From Mycobacterium sp. (lineage in GTDB: Bacteria > Actinomycetota > Actinomycetes > Mycobacteriales > Mycobacteriaceae): a DNA stretch of 5,870 nt. A program made the translations under genes and the position numbers. This document shows, in pieces, positions 1 through 5,376 of the stretch; the stretch's first letter is position 1, and each line of letters starts with the position of its first letter. The notes under the pieces are model-generated. The model was not told where the DNA came from. It saw only the letters and a list, made by a program, of their open reading frames with translations, and did no database searches. Location: positions 1-5,870 of the forward strand of contig JAOPWF010000567.1 in NCBI GenBank assembly GCA_025965815.1. Reading direction: 5' to 3'.

Positions 1-68
1 TACGCCTGGATGCGTGCGTAGATGTAGGCCGCCTCGAATTCTTCGGGCGAGATGTGGTCGAGCCGGCG
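1..68 (-). pseudogene. C-terminal fragment of an IS3-family-like transposase
   Basis: Read on the minus strand, this edge encodes RRLDHISPEEFEAAYIYARI and then QA. That resembles the last residues of IS3/IS6110-type OrfB transposases, whose tails follow the pattern RRLH..(G)xIxPxExExxYY. The final two bases are TA, so a stop codon may lie just beyond the left edge. The catalytic DDE core that should lie at higher coordinates is absent; from about position 70 the DNA reads instead as an integrase on the other strand. It is therefore a truncated insertion-sequence remnant. The family assignment rests on one short motif, so the exact IS group is not resolved. Confidence 0.5.
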
Positions 69-69
69 G

Positions 70-162
70 CACGCCTGGGACGTCACGCCGGGGGTCATGA
101 AGTATGCGCTACGGCACAAGGCAATCACGGCGAACCCGTGTGACGCGGTGGACTTCGAGCCG
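70..162 (+). pseudogene. Internal fragment of a phage-type tyrosine integrase
   Basis: The plus-strand frame reads HAWDVTPGVMK and then YALRHKAITANPCDAVDF. This matches the end of the SAM-like core-binding domain of actinobacterial phage integrases, where a helix of the type LxYAVRHxAIxxNPxDxV precedes the catalytic domain. Nothing of the catalytic domain (Arg...His-x-x-Arg...Tyr) follows; after about 163 the frame continues into unrelated sequence until the amidase starts. It lies directly against the transposase fragment. The frame is open from 52 through to the end of the amidase, which creates an artificial fused ORF; the fusion is not a real protein. Confidence 0.55.
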
Positions 163-172
163 GCGGCACAGT

Positions 173-189
173 GTCGGACCGAGTCCGAC
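173..189. repeat. 7-bp inverted repeat between integrase fragment and amidase
   Basis: GTCGGAC and GTCCGAC are perfect reverse complements separated by CGA. The hairpin lies just past the integrase fragment and about 110 bp before the amidase start. No T-tract follows. It could be a relic terminator or a chance structure; no function is assigned. Confidence 0.3.
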
Positions 190-297
190 CGGGGGCACCG
201 TGTTGCGCTGGTAGCGCGTTCTGTCGTTGAGAGCGCAGAATTCTCCGCGACAGATCCAATGACAACTGACCACGGCGGCATCGAAAGGAATCGCGCA

Positions 298-1035
298 GTG
301 CCCCAGAAAGGACGATGGACCGGCGACCCGGTCTGGCTCGCCGATGTACTTCGCGCCGAAGGGGTCTCGATCGTCGAGTATCCCGGTTGGCAAGGCCGCG
401 GCCATGGAGGTTTCAAGGACATCCGCGGGGTCATGGTGCATCACACCGGATCGGACAACGCGAGCGCCGCCTCGATCGCCAACGGCCGCCCCGATCTCCC
501 CGGCCCGCTTTCGCAGCTGCATATCGCGGGGAACGGCACGGTGACCGTGGTCGCGGTCGGTGTCGCCTGGCACGCCGGTGTCGGCATGTATCCGTGGCTG
601 CCGACCAACATGGGCAACTGGCACATGATCGGCATCGAGTGCGCCAATAGCGGGACCAGTCCGACAGCATCGCACCGGACGAACTGGCCTGATGCTCAGT
701 ATTTCGCGCTGGTTCGCTGCTGCGCGGCGATTAGCCGACGCCTTGCGCAGAACTCCAGCCGGACCATCGGGCACAAGGAGTACGCGGGTCGCGCGCAAGG
801 CAAATGGGACCCAGGCGCGAACGACATGGACGTGTTGCGCTGCGATATTCAAGCCCTCATCGACAGCATCGCCAACCCGGCGACCACCCCGAGACCACCC
901 GCCCGGTCGGGCAGTACGCCGATGTCTTGCTCTTCCGCGGCTCCGAGGGACCACAGTAAACCCAAGTCCAACGCCCGGCCGCACTTCAAGGCAACCGCGT
1001 CGATGACCACACGAAATCACCCATCCACGGATTAA
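298..1035 (+). CDS. Phage endolysin-type N-acetylmuramoyl-L-alanine amidase (LysA-like), C-terminus degraded
   Basis: This is predicted to cleave the amide bond between N-acetylmuramic acid and L-alanine in peptidoglycan, as in mycobacteriophage LysA. The GTG at 298 is chosen because GAAAGGA lies 8 nt upstream and the phage-like sequence begins there; the same frame is open further upstream only through an integrase fragment. The product is 245 residues. Residues about 42-190 form an Amidase_2/PGRP domain: VMVHHTGSDN (zinc ligand probably H48), GVAWHAGVG, MIGIECANSG, and GHKEYAGRAQGKWDPG (H159 and D171 as likely remaining ligands). After residue about 200 the frame leaves phage-like sequence: the peptidoglycan-binding domain that usually follows is found in another frame at 906-956. 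The catalytic domain looks intact, so the product may fold, but wall targeting should be lost. There is no signal peptide and no holin beside it. It ends 3 bp from the convergent acyltransferase. Confidence 0.85.
   Translation: MPQKGRWTGDPVWLADVLRAEGVSIVEYPGWQGRGHGGFKDIRGVMVHHTGSDNASAASIANGRPDLPGPLSQLHIAGNGTVTVVAVGVAWHAGVGMYPWLPTNMGNWHMIGIECANSGTSPTASHRTNWPDAQYFALVRCCAAISRRLAQNSSRTIGHKEYAGRAQGKWDPGANDMDVLRCDIQALIDSIANPATTPRPPARSGSTPMSCSSAAPRDHSKPKSNARPHFKATASMTTRNHPSTD
906..1005 (+). pseudogene. Relic of the LysA peptidoglycan-binding domain, out of frame
   Basis: In a frame different from the amidase, positions 906-956 read VGQYADVLLFRGSEGPQ, followed by TAA at 957-959 and then QVQRPAALQGNRVDD. 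This resembles the start of a PG_binding_1 repeat in mycobacterial phage lysins (ADVLLFRGSEGPQVxxxQRRL...). It therefore marks where the original gene continued. A shift of frame at about 895-906, the TAA stop, and probably a further small indel near 970-985 removed the domain from the protein. The remainder of the domain is missing; the acyltransferase stop codon lies at 1039. Confidence 0.6.
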
Positions 1036-1038
1036 GGC

Positions 1039-3267
1039 TTAGCCCCGTGCGAGAGCGCGGTCTGCCAGCGCGGCGACGATCGGCCTGAGTGCCTGGGCAT
1101 ATTCGATCGTCACGTGGTTGTCGTCGCGGTACACCAGGTTGTTGCCGACGATGACCGGGCAGCGGTCCGCGGTGCAAAACAGCGCCGTGATGTCGGCGTA
1201 CTGCCCGCCGCCGGCCACCGTCGCCGCTGCCTCGGCCGCGATCCCGCCGTCGTTCACAGCCACCGGTCGCGCCGGCGAGCACGCCGTGGCCTCGTCCAGA
1301 TGGGCGGACACACAGGCCGGCACGGTGGAGTGCGGATCCGGGATGGGCCCAAGGACTAATACGCGCGCGCCGGTGCCTCGCAGCTGCGCCACCAAACGGG
1401 TCAGGCTGTCGAGCCAGGCCCGGTCGTAGGCGGTAAAGCCGAAGTCGGCGCCGTACCGGCGCGACATGCTCAGCACGATAAGCCGCGGACGCTCAGCCTG
1501 TAACAGGGCGAGGACCTGGCCCCGCCATTTCTCGCACTCGGTGTACTCCCTGCCCAGGTACGGGCTAGTGATGGGGAGGTCCTGGAGCGGGCACGTGATC
1601 TTGCCCAGGGTCTCCAGCCGCCACTTCCGCTGCTCAGCGACCTGCTCGAACGCCGGACTCCACATCGCGGCGTGCGAGTCGCCGACCAGCGCCACAGTCG
1701 TCGGCGACGACGTATCTCCCGAGGCGCACTCGTCCTGCCCGACCTCACGCCACGAGCGCACGCAGCCGTTCAGGAATACGAGCGGCTTGTCGCCGGGCGC
1801 GTCAGCAAGCGAAGGGGACAGGTTGGACGGAACGGCGCTCAACCCCGCCGACGCCGCAACCGCCGACTGGACCTGCGCAGTCACCTGCTGCACCGTCGCG
1901 TCATAGGGGTCGACGGTGGCGACCGCCGGAGCGGGCGCGTTGATAGTGACCGTCGCGGCTGCCGCCCCGTGGCCGACCGGCACCGGCCGCAGCACCAGCA
2001 ACACCAGCCCGGCACAGACGGCCAGGGCGGTGAGGCCGGCGCCAAGGGCGAGGCTGCGCGCTGCCGAGCGCCGCAGCGGCGCGGCGAGGCGGATGGGATT
2101 CTCGATGAGGAATAGCGTCACCACGGCCAACCCGACCGATACCGCGACCGCTACCAGCCGTTCTGCCAGCCCGAGGGAGTGGCCGAGCAGTGCGGGCGCG
2201 AGCAGTAACACCGGCCAATGCCACAGGTACCAGGAGTACGACAGTCGCCCTATCGTGCGCATCGGTGGCGTCGACAGCACGCGGCCGACCCCGTGACCGT
2301 CCGCGGCGCAACCGGCGCCGACCACCAGCGCCGTACCCAGCACGGGCAGCACTGCGGCGGTACCGGGATAAGAGGTCGTCGCGCCGAGCTGGGTGCACGT
2401 CAGGACGATAAGGGTCAGCCCGCCCCACCCGGCGACCGCCGCGGGCATTGACGGCACCCGGCGCCAACCATTTGCCGTGAGCGCGATCAGGCCGCCGACC
2501 GCCAGCTCCCAGGCGCGCGAGGGCAGCGAGAAGAACGCCCACGGCGGCAGCGTGTTTGTCCAGGCGAGCGAGATCGTGAACGACACCGCCGCGACCAACG
2601 CGAGGATGAGCAGGTACGGCGTCGCCGACGGCGTACCCTCCGTCACATTGCCTCGCTGAGCCCAGCGGTGGGCAAGCCACCCAGCGCCGATGATCAGCGC
2701 CGGCCACAGCAGGTAGAACTGCTCCTCCACGCCCAATGACCAGTAGTGCTGAAGCGGCGACGGGGGTATGTCGGCGGCCAGGTAGTCGGTGCCCCGCAGC
2801 GCGAATCGGTAGTTGCCGACGTACAGCGCGCTGGCGATACCGTCGCCGAGCACGCTTCGGGCCTGCAGCGGAGTCAGCAGTACGGCCGCGGCGATGGCGG
2901 TAGAGATCAGCACGACGACCCCGGCCGGCAGCAGCCGGCGGGCCCGAGCGCCGTAGAACCGAGTGAGCCGGACGGTGCCAGTCGCCCTCACCTCGCGCCA
3001 GAGCAACCCGGTGATGAGGAAGCCGGAGACCACGAAGAAGACATCGACGCCGACGAACCCGCCGCCAACGCCCGGAACACCCGCGTGGAACAGCACGACG
3101 GCGAGCACCGCGACGGCCCGCAGGCCCTCGATGTCAGGGCGGAACCCTCTGTCCGGCGCCAACGCTGGCCGCACATTCGCTGGATCAGCGCGGCGTGGCC
3201 CCCCGGCGCGCCCGCGTCCGTTCAGACGATCTGAATTGGCGACTGTCACTGGGAAAAATTCTCTCAT
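1039..3267 (-). CDS. Acyltransferase-3 family membrane protein with C-terminal SGNH domain (OafA/YrhL type)
   Basis: This 742-residue protein probably transfers an acyl group (often acetyl or succinyl) across the membrane to an envelope glycan or lipid; the substrate cannot be read from sequence. After a basic N-terminus, residues about 43-395 form the Acyl_transf_3 domain: RPDIEGLRAVAVLAVVLFHAG with the conserved His61, GVDVFFVVSGFLITG, FYGARARRLLPA, YWSLGVEEQFYLLWP (175-189) and YLWHWPVLLL. About ten hydrophobic segments are visible, then one near 405-427. Residues about 495-740 form an extracytoplasmic SGNH domain with GDSH (529-532, nucleophile S531) and DDNH (715-718, catalytic Asp/His). 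Length and architecture are normal for the fused class, which includes mycobacterial paralogues such as Rv0111 and Rv1565c; orthology is not claimed. It starts 28 bp after the esterase stop, indicating cotranscription. No strong Shine-Dalgarno precedes ATG 3267; GTG at 3249 is an alternative start. Confidence 0.9.
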   Translation of the reverse strand: MREFFPVTVANSDRLNGRGRAGGPRRADPANVRPALAPDRGFRPDIEGLRAVAVLAVVLFHAGVPGVGGGFVGVDVFFVVSGFLITGLLWREVRATGTVRLTRFYGARARRLLPAGVVVLISTAIAAAVLLTPLQARSVLGDGIASALYVGNYRFALRGTDYLAADIPPSPLQHYWSLGVEEQFYLLWPALIIGAGWLAHRWAQRGNVTEGTPSATPYLLILALVAAVSFTISLAWTNTLPPWAFFSLPSRAWELAVGGLIALTANGWRRVPSMPAAVAGWGGLTLIVLTCTQLGATTSYPGTAAVLPVLGTALVVGAGCAADGHGVGRVLSTPPMRTIGRLSYSWYLWHWPVLLLAPALLGHSLGLAERLVAVAVSVGLAVVTLFLIENPIRLAAPLRRSAARSLALGAGLTALAVCAGLVLLVLRPVPVGHGAAAATVTINAPAPAVATVDPYDATVQQVTAQVQSAVAASAGLSAVPSNLSPSLADAPGDKPLVFLNGCVRSWREVGQDECASGDTSSPTTVALVGDSHAAMWSPAFEQVAEQRKWRLETLGKITCPLQDLPITSPYLGREYTECEKWRGQVLALLQAERPRLIVLSMSRRYGADFGFTAYDRAWLDSLTRLVAQLRGTGARVLVLGPIPDPHSTVPACVSAHLDEATACSPARPVAVNDGGIAAEAAATVAGGGQYADITALFCTADRCPVIVGNNLVYRDDNHVTIEYAQALRPIVAALADRALARG

Positions 3268-3295
3268 GACACTCGGCGGGTCGCTGTAGGCACGT

Positions 3296-4144
3296 CTATG
3301 CCGTCAGCAGCGACGCTATCCAGGTCAGATTGGCCGGCATGACCCGCTTCCAGAACGGCACGTCGTGACCGCCCGGCCAGAAGCCGCCCGCAGGCGGCCG
3401 ACGCAGCTGGGTGATGAACTGCCGGGTGGCCGCCGCAAAGCGGTCGGTGGTGCCGCAGTCCACCCGGGCGGGGATCGACGCAAGCGCCGGCAGGCCGAAC
3501 ACCGTGTTCCTCGCCCAGTCGTCGGCGCTATCGAAGGCGCCGGGATCGGTGGCCAGGAACGATGTCCACAGCGCCGGGCTGACCGCGCAGATCGCCGCGG
3601 TCCGCGCTGGACCGAGCCAGGCGCCCAGACGTAACGCCCCGTACCCGCCCATCGACCATCCCAGGAAAGCGACCCGTGAGGTGTCCATGCCCTGGGAGTT
3701 CAGCATCGGGAGCAGCTCGGTCAGCACCATCGCGCCCGCGTCTTCGCCGGAGGCCCGGCGGTGCCAGTAGCTGTTGCCTCCGTCGACGCTGACGACTGCA
3801 AACGGTGGCCAGCCGATCTTGACCGCCTCGGCGAGCGCATCCTGAACTCCGAGGTCCATCACGCCGGCGGCGTTGCCGTTCCTGCCGTGCAATGCGATCA
3901 CGGGGCGCAACGCCTGGTTCTGTCCGGGCGGCCGGGCGATCGTCCAGTGGGTTTCGATGCCACCGCGGGCGTTTGAGACGAACGAGCCGGTCTGAAACGC
4001 GGGGGCGGCGTTGGGGAGCGGCGCCGGCTCGGCTCTCGAAAGCGCCGCTCCCAGCAGCGTGCCCAGTGTGTAACTACCCGCGGCAGCGGCCCCGGCGCCC
4101 AAGCGCAACGCAGCGCGGCGGGTCAGCGCAGGGTTGTGCGTCAT
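3296..4144 (-). CDS. Tat-exported alpha/beta-hydrolase, predicted secreted esterase
   Basis: This is predicted to be an exported serine esterase of the esterase D/antigen 85-like fold, hydrolysing an ester outside the membrane. ATG 4144 gives 282 residues beginning MTHNPALTRRAALRLGAGAA, a twin-arginine signal (RR at 9-10), a hydrophobic stretch, and possible cleavage after SRA near residue 38. Visible catalytic elements are the oxyanion-type motif ALHGRNGN (84-91), the nucleophile elbow GWSMGG (S164), GTTDRF (D234) and GGHDVPFWKR (H260): a complete triad in the right order. An upstream ATG at 4225 is rejected because it adds a basic segment before the Tat signal and falls in the predicted -10 region. 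AAGGG lies about 12 nt upstream of 4144. It is the first gene of an apparent operon with the acyltransferase, which suggests a shared envelope substrate or opposing acylation and deacylation. Exported mycobacterial esterases of this general kind are known, but no specific orthologue is claimed. Confidence 0.88.
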   Translation of the reverse strand: MTHNPALTRRAALRLGAGAAAAGSYTLGTLLGAALSRAEPAPLPNAAPAFQTGSFVSNARGGIETHWTIARPPGQNQALRPVIALHGRNGNAAGVMDLGVQDALAEAVKIGWPPFAVVSVDGGNSYWHRRASGEDAGAMVLTELLPMLNSQGMDTSRVAFLGWSMGGYGALRLGAWLGPARTAAICAVSPALWTSFLATDPGAFDSADDWARNTVFGLPALASIPARVDCGTTDRFAAATRQFITQLRRPPAGGFWPGGHDVPFWKRVMPANLTWIASLLTA

Positions 4145-4221
4145 CAGGTGAAGGCGCCCTTGGTGTTTGCGGTTCGAGCCGGCACATGTTGCCCTTCGGC
4201 GGAGATTGCTGCGACGAGACA

Positions 4222-4249
4222 ACAATAATCACAGACAACACAGTGTCAA
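4222..4249 (-). promoter_or_regulatory. Predicted sigma-A-type promoter of the esterase-acyltransferase operon
   Basis: On the minus strand TTGACA (4249-4244) is a perfect -35 hexamer. After 16 bp, TATTGT (4227-4222) matches the -10 consensus at 4 of 6 positions. Transcription would start near 4214, leaving a leader of about 70 nt before ATG 4144. The surrounding sequence is clearly more A/T-rich than the rest of the window, as expected for a promoter. The hexamers are read directly from the sequence; activity is inferred. Confidence 0.55.
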
Positions 4250-4256
4250 CTTTAGT

Positions 4257-4277
4257 CACATCTGTATCACAAATGTG
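4257..4277. promoter_or_regulatory. 21-bp imperfect palindrome upstream of the -35 box, candidate operator
   Basis: The sequence is CACAT-C-TGT-ATC-ACA-A-ATGTG. Eight of nine arm positions pair around a 3-bp centre. It ends 8 bp upstream (promoter sense) of the -35 box, a position typical for an activator. TCACA also occurs at 4229-4233, 4256-4260 and 4267-4271. TGTGA half-sites recall CRP/FNR-family recognition, but the arrangement is not a standard TGTGA-N6-TCACA site, so the regulator is unassigned. Confidence 0.45.
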
Positions 4278-4466
4278 CGTCGGGCGAATCGCGTTGCGCC
4301 GCTTCCTGTTTGCCAAGGTCAATCTTCGGCGGAGTGAGCAACCTCCGCCCTGCGTATTCACGCCGCCGCCGGTCACACTCCCAGCTCGCTGAGGTCGCCT
4401 GCCGACAAGGCCGTCGGTGATCCACGCGGCACGTCGGGTTCAAGTCGGTGTCAAGCAAGGCAGACC

Positions 4467-4494
4467 CGGGGTAACGCGCTGCCTTCATACCCCG
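4467..4494. repeat. 7-bp inverted repeat, 14-nt loop
   Basis: CGGGGTA (4467-4473) is a perfect reverse complement of TACCCCG (4488-4494). The 14-nt loop makes it a weaker hairpin than the two that follow. It may be one element of a structured leader or a protein-binding site. Confidence 0.35.
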
Positions 4495-4565
4495 ATACAA
4501 CATGCGGGGGCTGAGACGTCGCATAACTGTGCAGCGGTAGGGCGCTGCCGACGCATCCCCTGCGC

Positions 4566-4586
4566 GGCCACCGATGCACGGTGGCC
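4566..4586. repeat. 8-bp perfect hairpin in the leader region
   Basis: GGCCACCG (4566-4573) and CGGTGGCC (4579-4586) are exact reverse complements around the 5-nt loop ATGCA. It is G/C-rich and stable, with no T-tract after it on either strand. Confidence 0.5.
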
Positions 4587-4620
4587 AAGCCGCCTGTCAA
4601 GCAATGAGCGGCGGTGTTGC

Positions 4621-4647
4621 CCAGCGACTGCACTGTGCAGTCGCTGG
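4621..4647. repeat. 27-bp perfect palindrome upstream of the small secreted protein
   Basis: Two 13-bp arms, CCAGCGACTGCAC (4621-4633) and GTGCAGTCGCTGG (4635-4647), are perfect reverse complements around a single T. It lies 70 bp before the ATG at 4718. It could be an operator for a dimeric regulator, an attenuator or terminator hairpin in the leader, or a mobile-element end. No T-tract follows, so a classical terminator is less likely. Confidence 0.6.
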
Positions 4648-4717
4648 TGAGGATGCTGGCTTCGGATCTGTCGACGCGATTTCGGGGTCATCGTCACAAG
4701 AGCCGAAGGAGTTACAT

Positions 4718-5059
4718 ATGAATTTGAAGAAAACCGCAGCGTCGCTCGCGATCGCGGGCGCGTGTGGCTTTGGCGCTCTGGGGTTTGGGCTCGGCACCGC
4801 GTCCGCCGACCCTGGGGGGCATGGTGGACCGCCATGCTGGGGTCCCTATTGCCAGAATGACCAACGCGGTGAGGGTGACGGCGGTAATCGCGGCGATGGC
4901 CCGCGGTTTGACCAGTACCGCTGGGATCAGCGGAACATCGACGAGGGACGTTACGATCACCAACCGTTCAACTATCAGGGTTACCGTGCTGAGCCGTACT
5001 TCGACAACGATCGCGGCGTCTGGGGATTCTGGTTCTTCGGCATCTTCGTTCCGCTCTGA
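4718..5059 (+). CDS. Small secreted protein with Gly-rich and aromatic C-terminal segments, function unknown
   Basis: This 113-residue protein starts at ATG 4718, preceded by GAAGGAG (4705-4711) with 6-nt spacing; a longer in-frame start at 4574 lies inside the hairpin region, lacks such a site and would bury the signal peptide. MNLKK, then a hydrophobic stretch ending GTASA|DP (cleavage after residue 30), is a classical mycobacterial Sec signal. The mature protein of about 83 residues begins with a Gly/Pro segment with two cysteines (C40, C45) that could form a disulphide. A charged Gly/Asn/Asp/Arg middle follows. The end is aromatic: QPFNYQGYRAEPYFDN, then WGFWFFGIFVPL. I recall small exported mycobacterial proteins with similar aromatic endings but no established function. 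No membrane anchor follows the signal, so it is probably released or wall-associated. It is monocistronic. Confidence 0.8.
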   Translation: MNLKKTAASLAIAGACGFGALGFGLGTASADPGGHGGPPCWGPYCQNDQRGEGDGGNRGDGPRFDQYRWDQRNIDEGRYDHQPFNYQGYRAEPYFDNDRGVWGFWFFGIFVPL

Positions 5060-5087
5060 TGAACGAGTGATGCGACGTGCTCGCAAC

Positions 5088-5116
5088 GGGGTCGGTGGCG
5101 ATGCGCCGTCGGCCCC
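5088..5116 (+). terminator. Candidate hairpin terminator of the small secreted protein gene
   Basis: GGGGTCGGTGG (5088-5098) can pair over 11 positions with CCGTCGGCCCC (5106-5116), with three G-U pairs and a 7-nt loop. It begins 28 bp after the TGA at 5057-5059. There is no real U-tract (ACTT follows), as is often the case for mycobacterial terminator candidates, so termination is inferred only. Confidence 0.4.
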
Positions 5117-5217
5117 ACTTCGCAGTCCGCTGCAGAAACGCTGACTGCCCAGCTAGTTTGGCATCGGTCAGCCGAGTATCCGCCAGCCGCGGGGTTGCCG
5201 GGTTAGGCCGGTGGTCC

Positions 5218-5260
5218 GTTTCTTAAAACGCCCAGTCTGGTTCGAATCCCAGTGGGCCAG
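5218..5260 (+). pseudogene. tRNA 3'-half-like fragment, candidate att-site remnant
   Basis: GGTTCGAATCC (5239-5249) is the canonical T-loop core G53-TTCRANY-C61, followed at the right distance by TGGGCCA (5253-5259), which resembles an acceptor strand and discriminator. The T stem TCTGG/CCCAG pairs well only if one C is bulged, so the copy is imperfect. Just upstream, TTCTTAA (5219-5225) could be an anticodon loop (CTT, Lys), but its stem does not pair in tRNA register. No D-arm (GCTCAG...GGTAGAGC) exists upstream, so there is no full tRNA. A 3' tRNA piece alone is what tyrosine-integrase elements leave at their far end. Given this orientation, such an element would lie to the left. Amino-acid identity is unresolved. 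Confidence 0.45.
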
Positions 5261-5295
5261 CGTGCGGTGAGAGCTCTCCGCTTTGCCGTTGTGTG

Positions 5296-5317
5296 TGTCT
5301 GGAAGCTTAACCAGACA
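5296..5317. repeat. 7-bp hairpin with palindromic loop
   Basis: TGTCTGG (5296-5302) pairs perfectly with CCAGACA (5311-5317) around AAGCTTAA. No T-tract follows. The minus-strand reading GTCTGGTTAAGCTTCCAG partly resembles GTCTGGTTCGAATCCCAG of the nearby tRNA-like fragment in inverted orientation. Confidence 0.4.
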
Positions 5318-5376
5318 GGCTCAAGTCGCGGCCGCGGTGTGGCAACGGTCCTGCGGCCCGACTCTCTCGCGGACAT

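Larger units (their letters stand above)
4278..4717. other. Intergenic leader region with several inverted repeats, no convincing gene
   Basis: Between the divergent esterase and the small secreted protein I see no credible coding sequence; the short frames here lack a ribosome binding site, a recognisable motif or a plausible composition. What the stretch holds is structural: inverted repeats at 4467-4494, 4566-4586 and 4621-4647, a short 5-bp pair near 4405-4420, and an 11-bp direct repeat CTTCGGCGGAG at 4324-4334 that also occurs at 4194-4204. The promoter of the downstream gene is probably in the last 200 bp, but no hexamer pair stands out. Confidence 0.5.

Noticed and set aside
52..297. 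N-terminal extension of the amidase up to the ATG at 52
   Set aside because: This part is an integrase fragment and unrelated sequence that happens to be in frame; the ribosome binding site GAAAGGA and phage-like N-terminus support GTG 298.
109..1020. Long 303-codon open frame on the minus strand opposite the amidase
   Set aside because: The plus strand carries a recognisable amidase with catalytic motifs; the antisense frame is Arg/Pro-rich, has no family features and is typical of GC-rich mirror frames.
1901..2707. 268-codon minus-strand frame overlapping the acyltransferase in another frame
   Set aside because: It lies wholly within the acyltransferase-3 domain, whose conserved motifs fix the true frame; the alternative has no recognisable content.
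1672..3289. Several plus-strand frames opposite the acyltransferase (1672-2115, 1916-2296, 2746-3234, 2963-3289)
   Set aside because: All are antisense to well-supported coding sequence, have low-complexity Arg/Ala/Pro composition, and have no convincing ribosome binding sites.
4145..4225. Upstream ATG 4225 as esterase start
   Set aside because: It would put 27 basic residues before the Tat signal, and the start falls inside the predicted -10 element; ATG 4144 places the RR motif at residues 9-10 as expected.
4267..4650. Short frames in the intergenic region (4524-4267 minus, 4650-4417 plus)
   Set aside because: They have no ribosome binding site, no recognisable motif and erratic composition, and they overlap inverted repeats that explain the region better.
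4764..5144. 126-codon plus-strand frame overlapping the small secreted protein
   Set aside because: The overlapping frame at 4718 has a strong ribosome binding site, a textbook signal peptide and a coherent mature domain; this one is its Thr/Arg-rich shadow.
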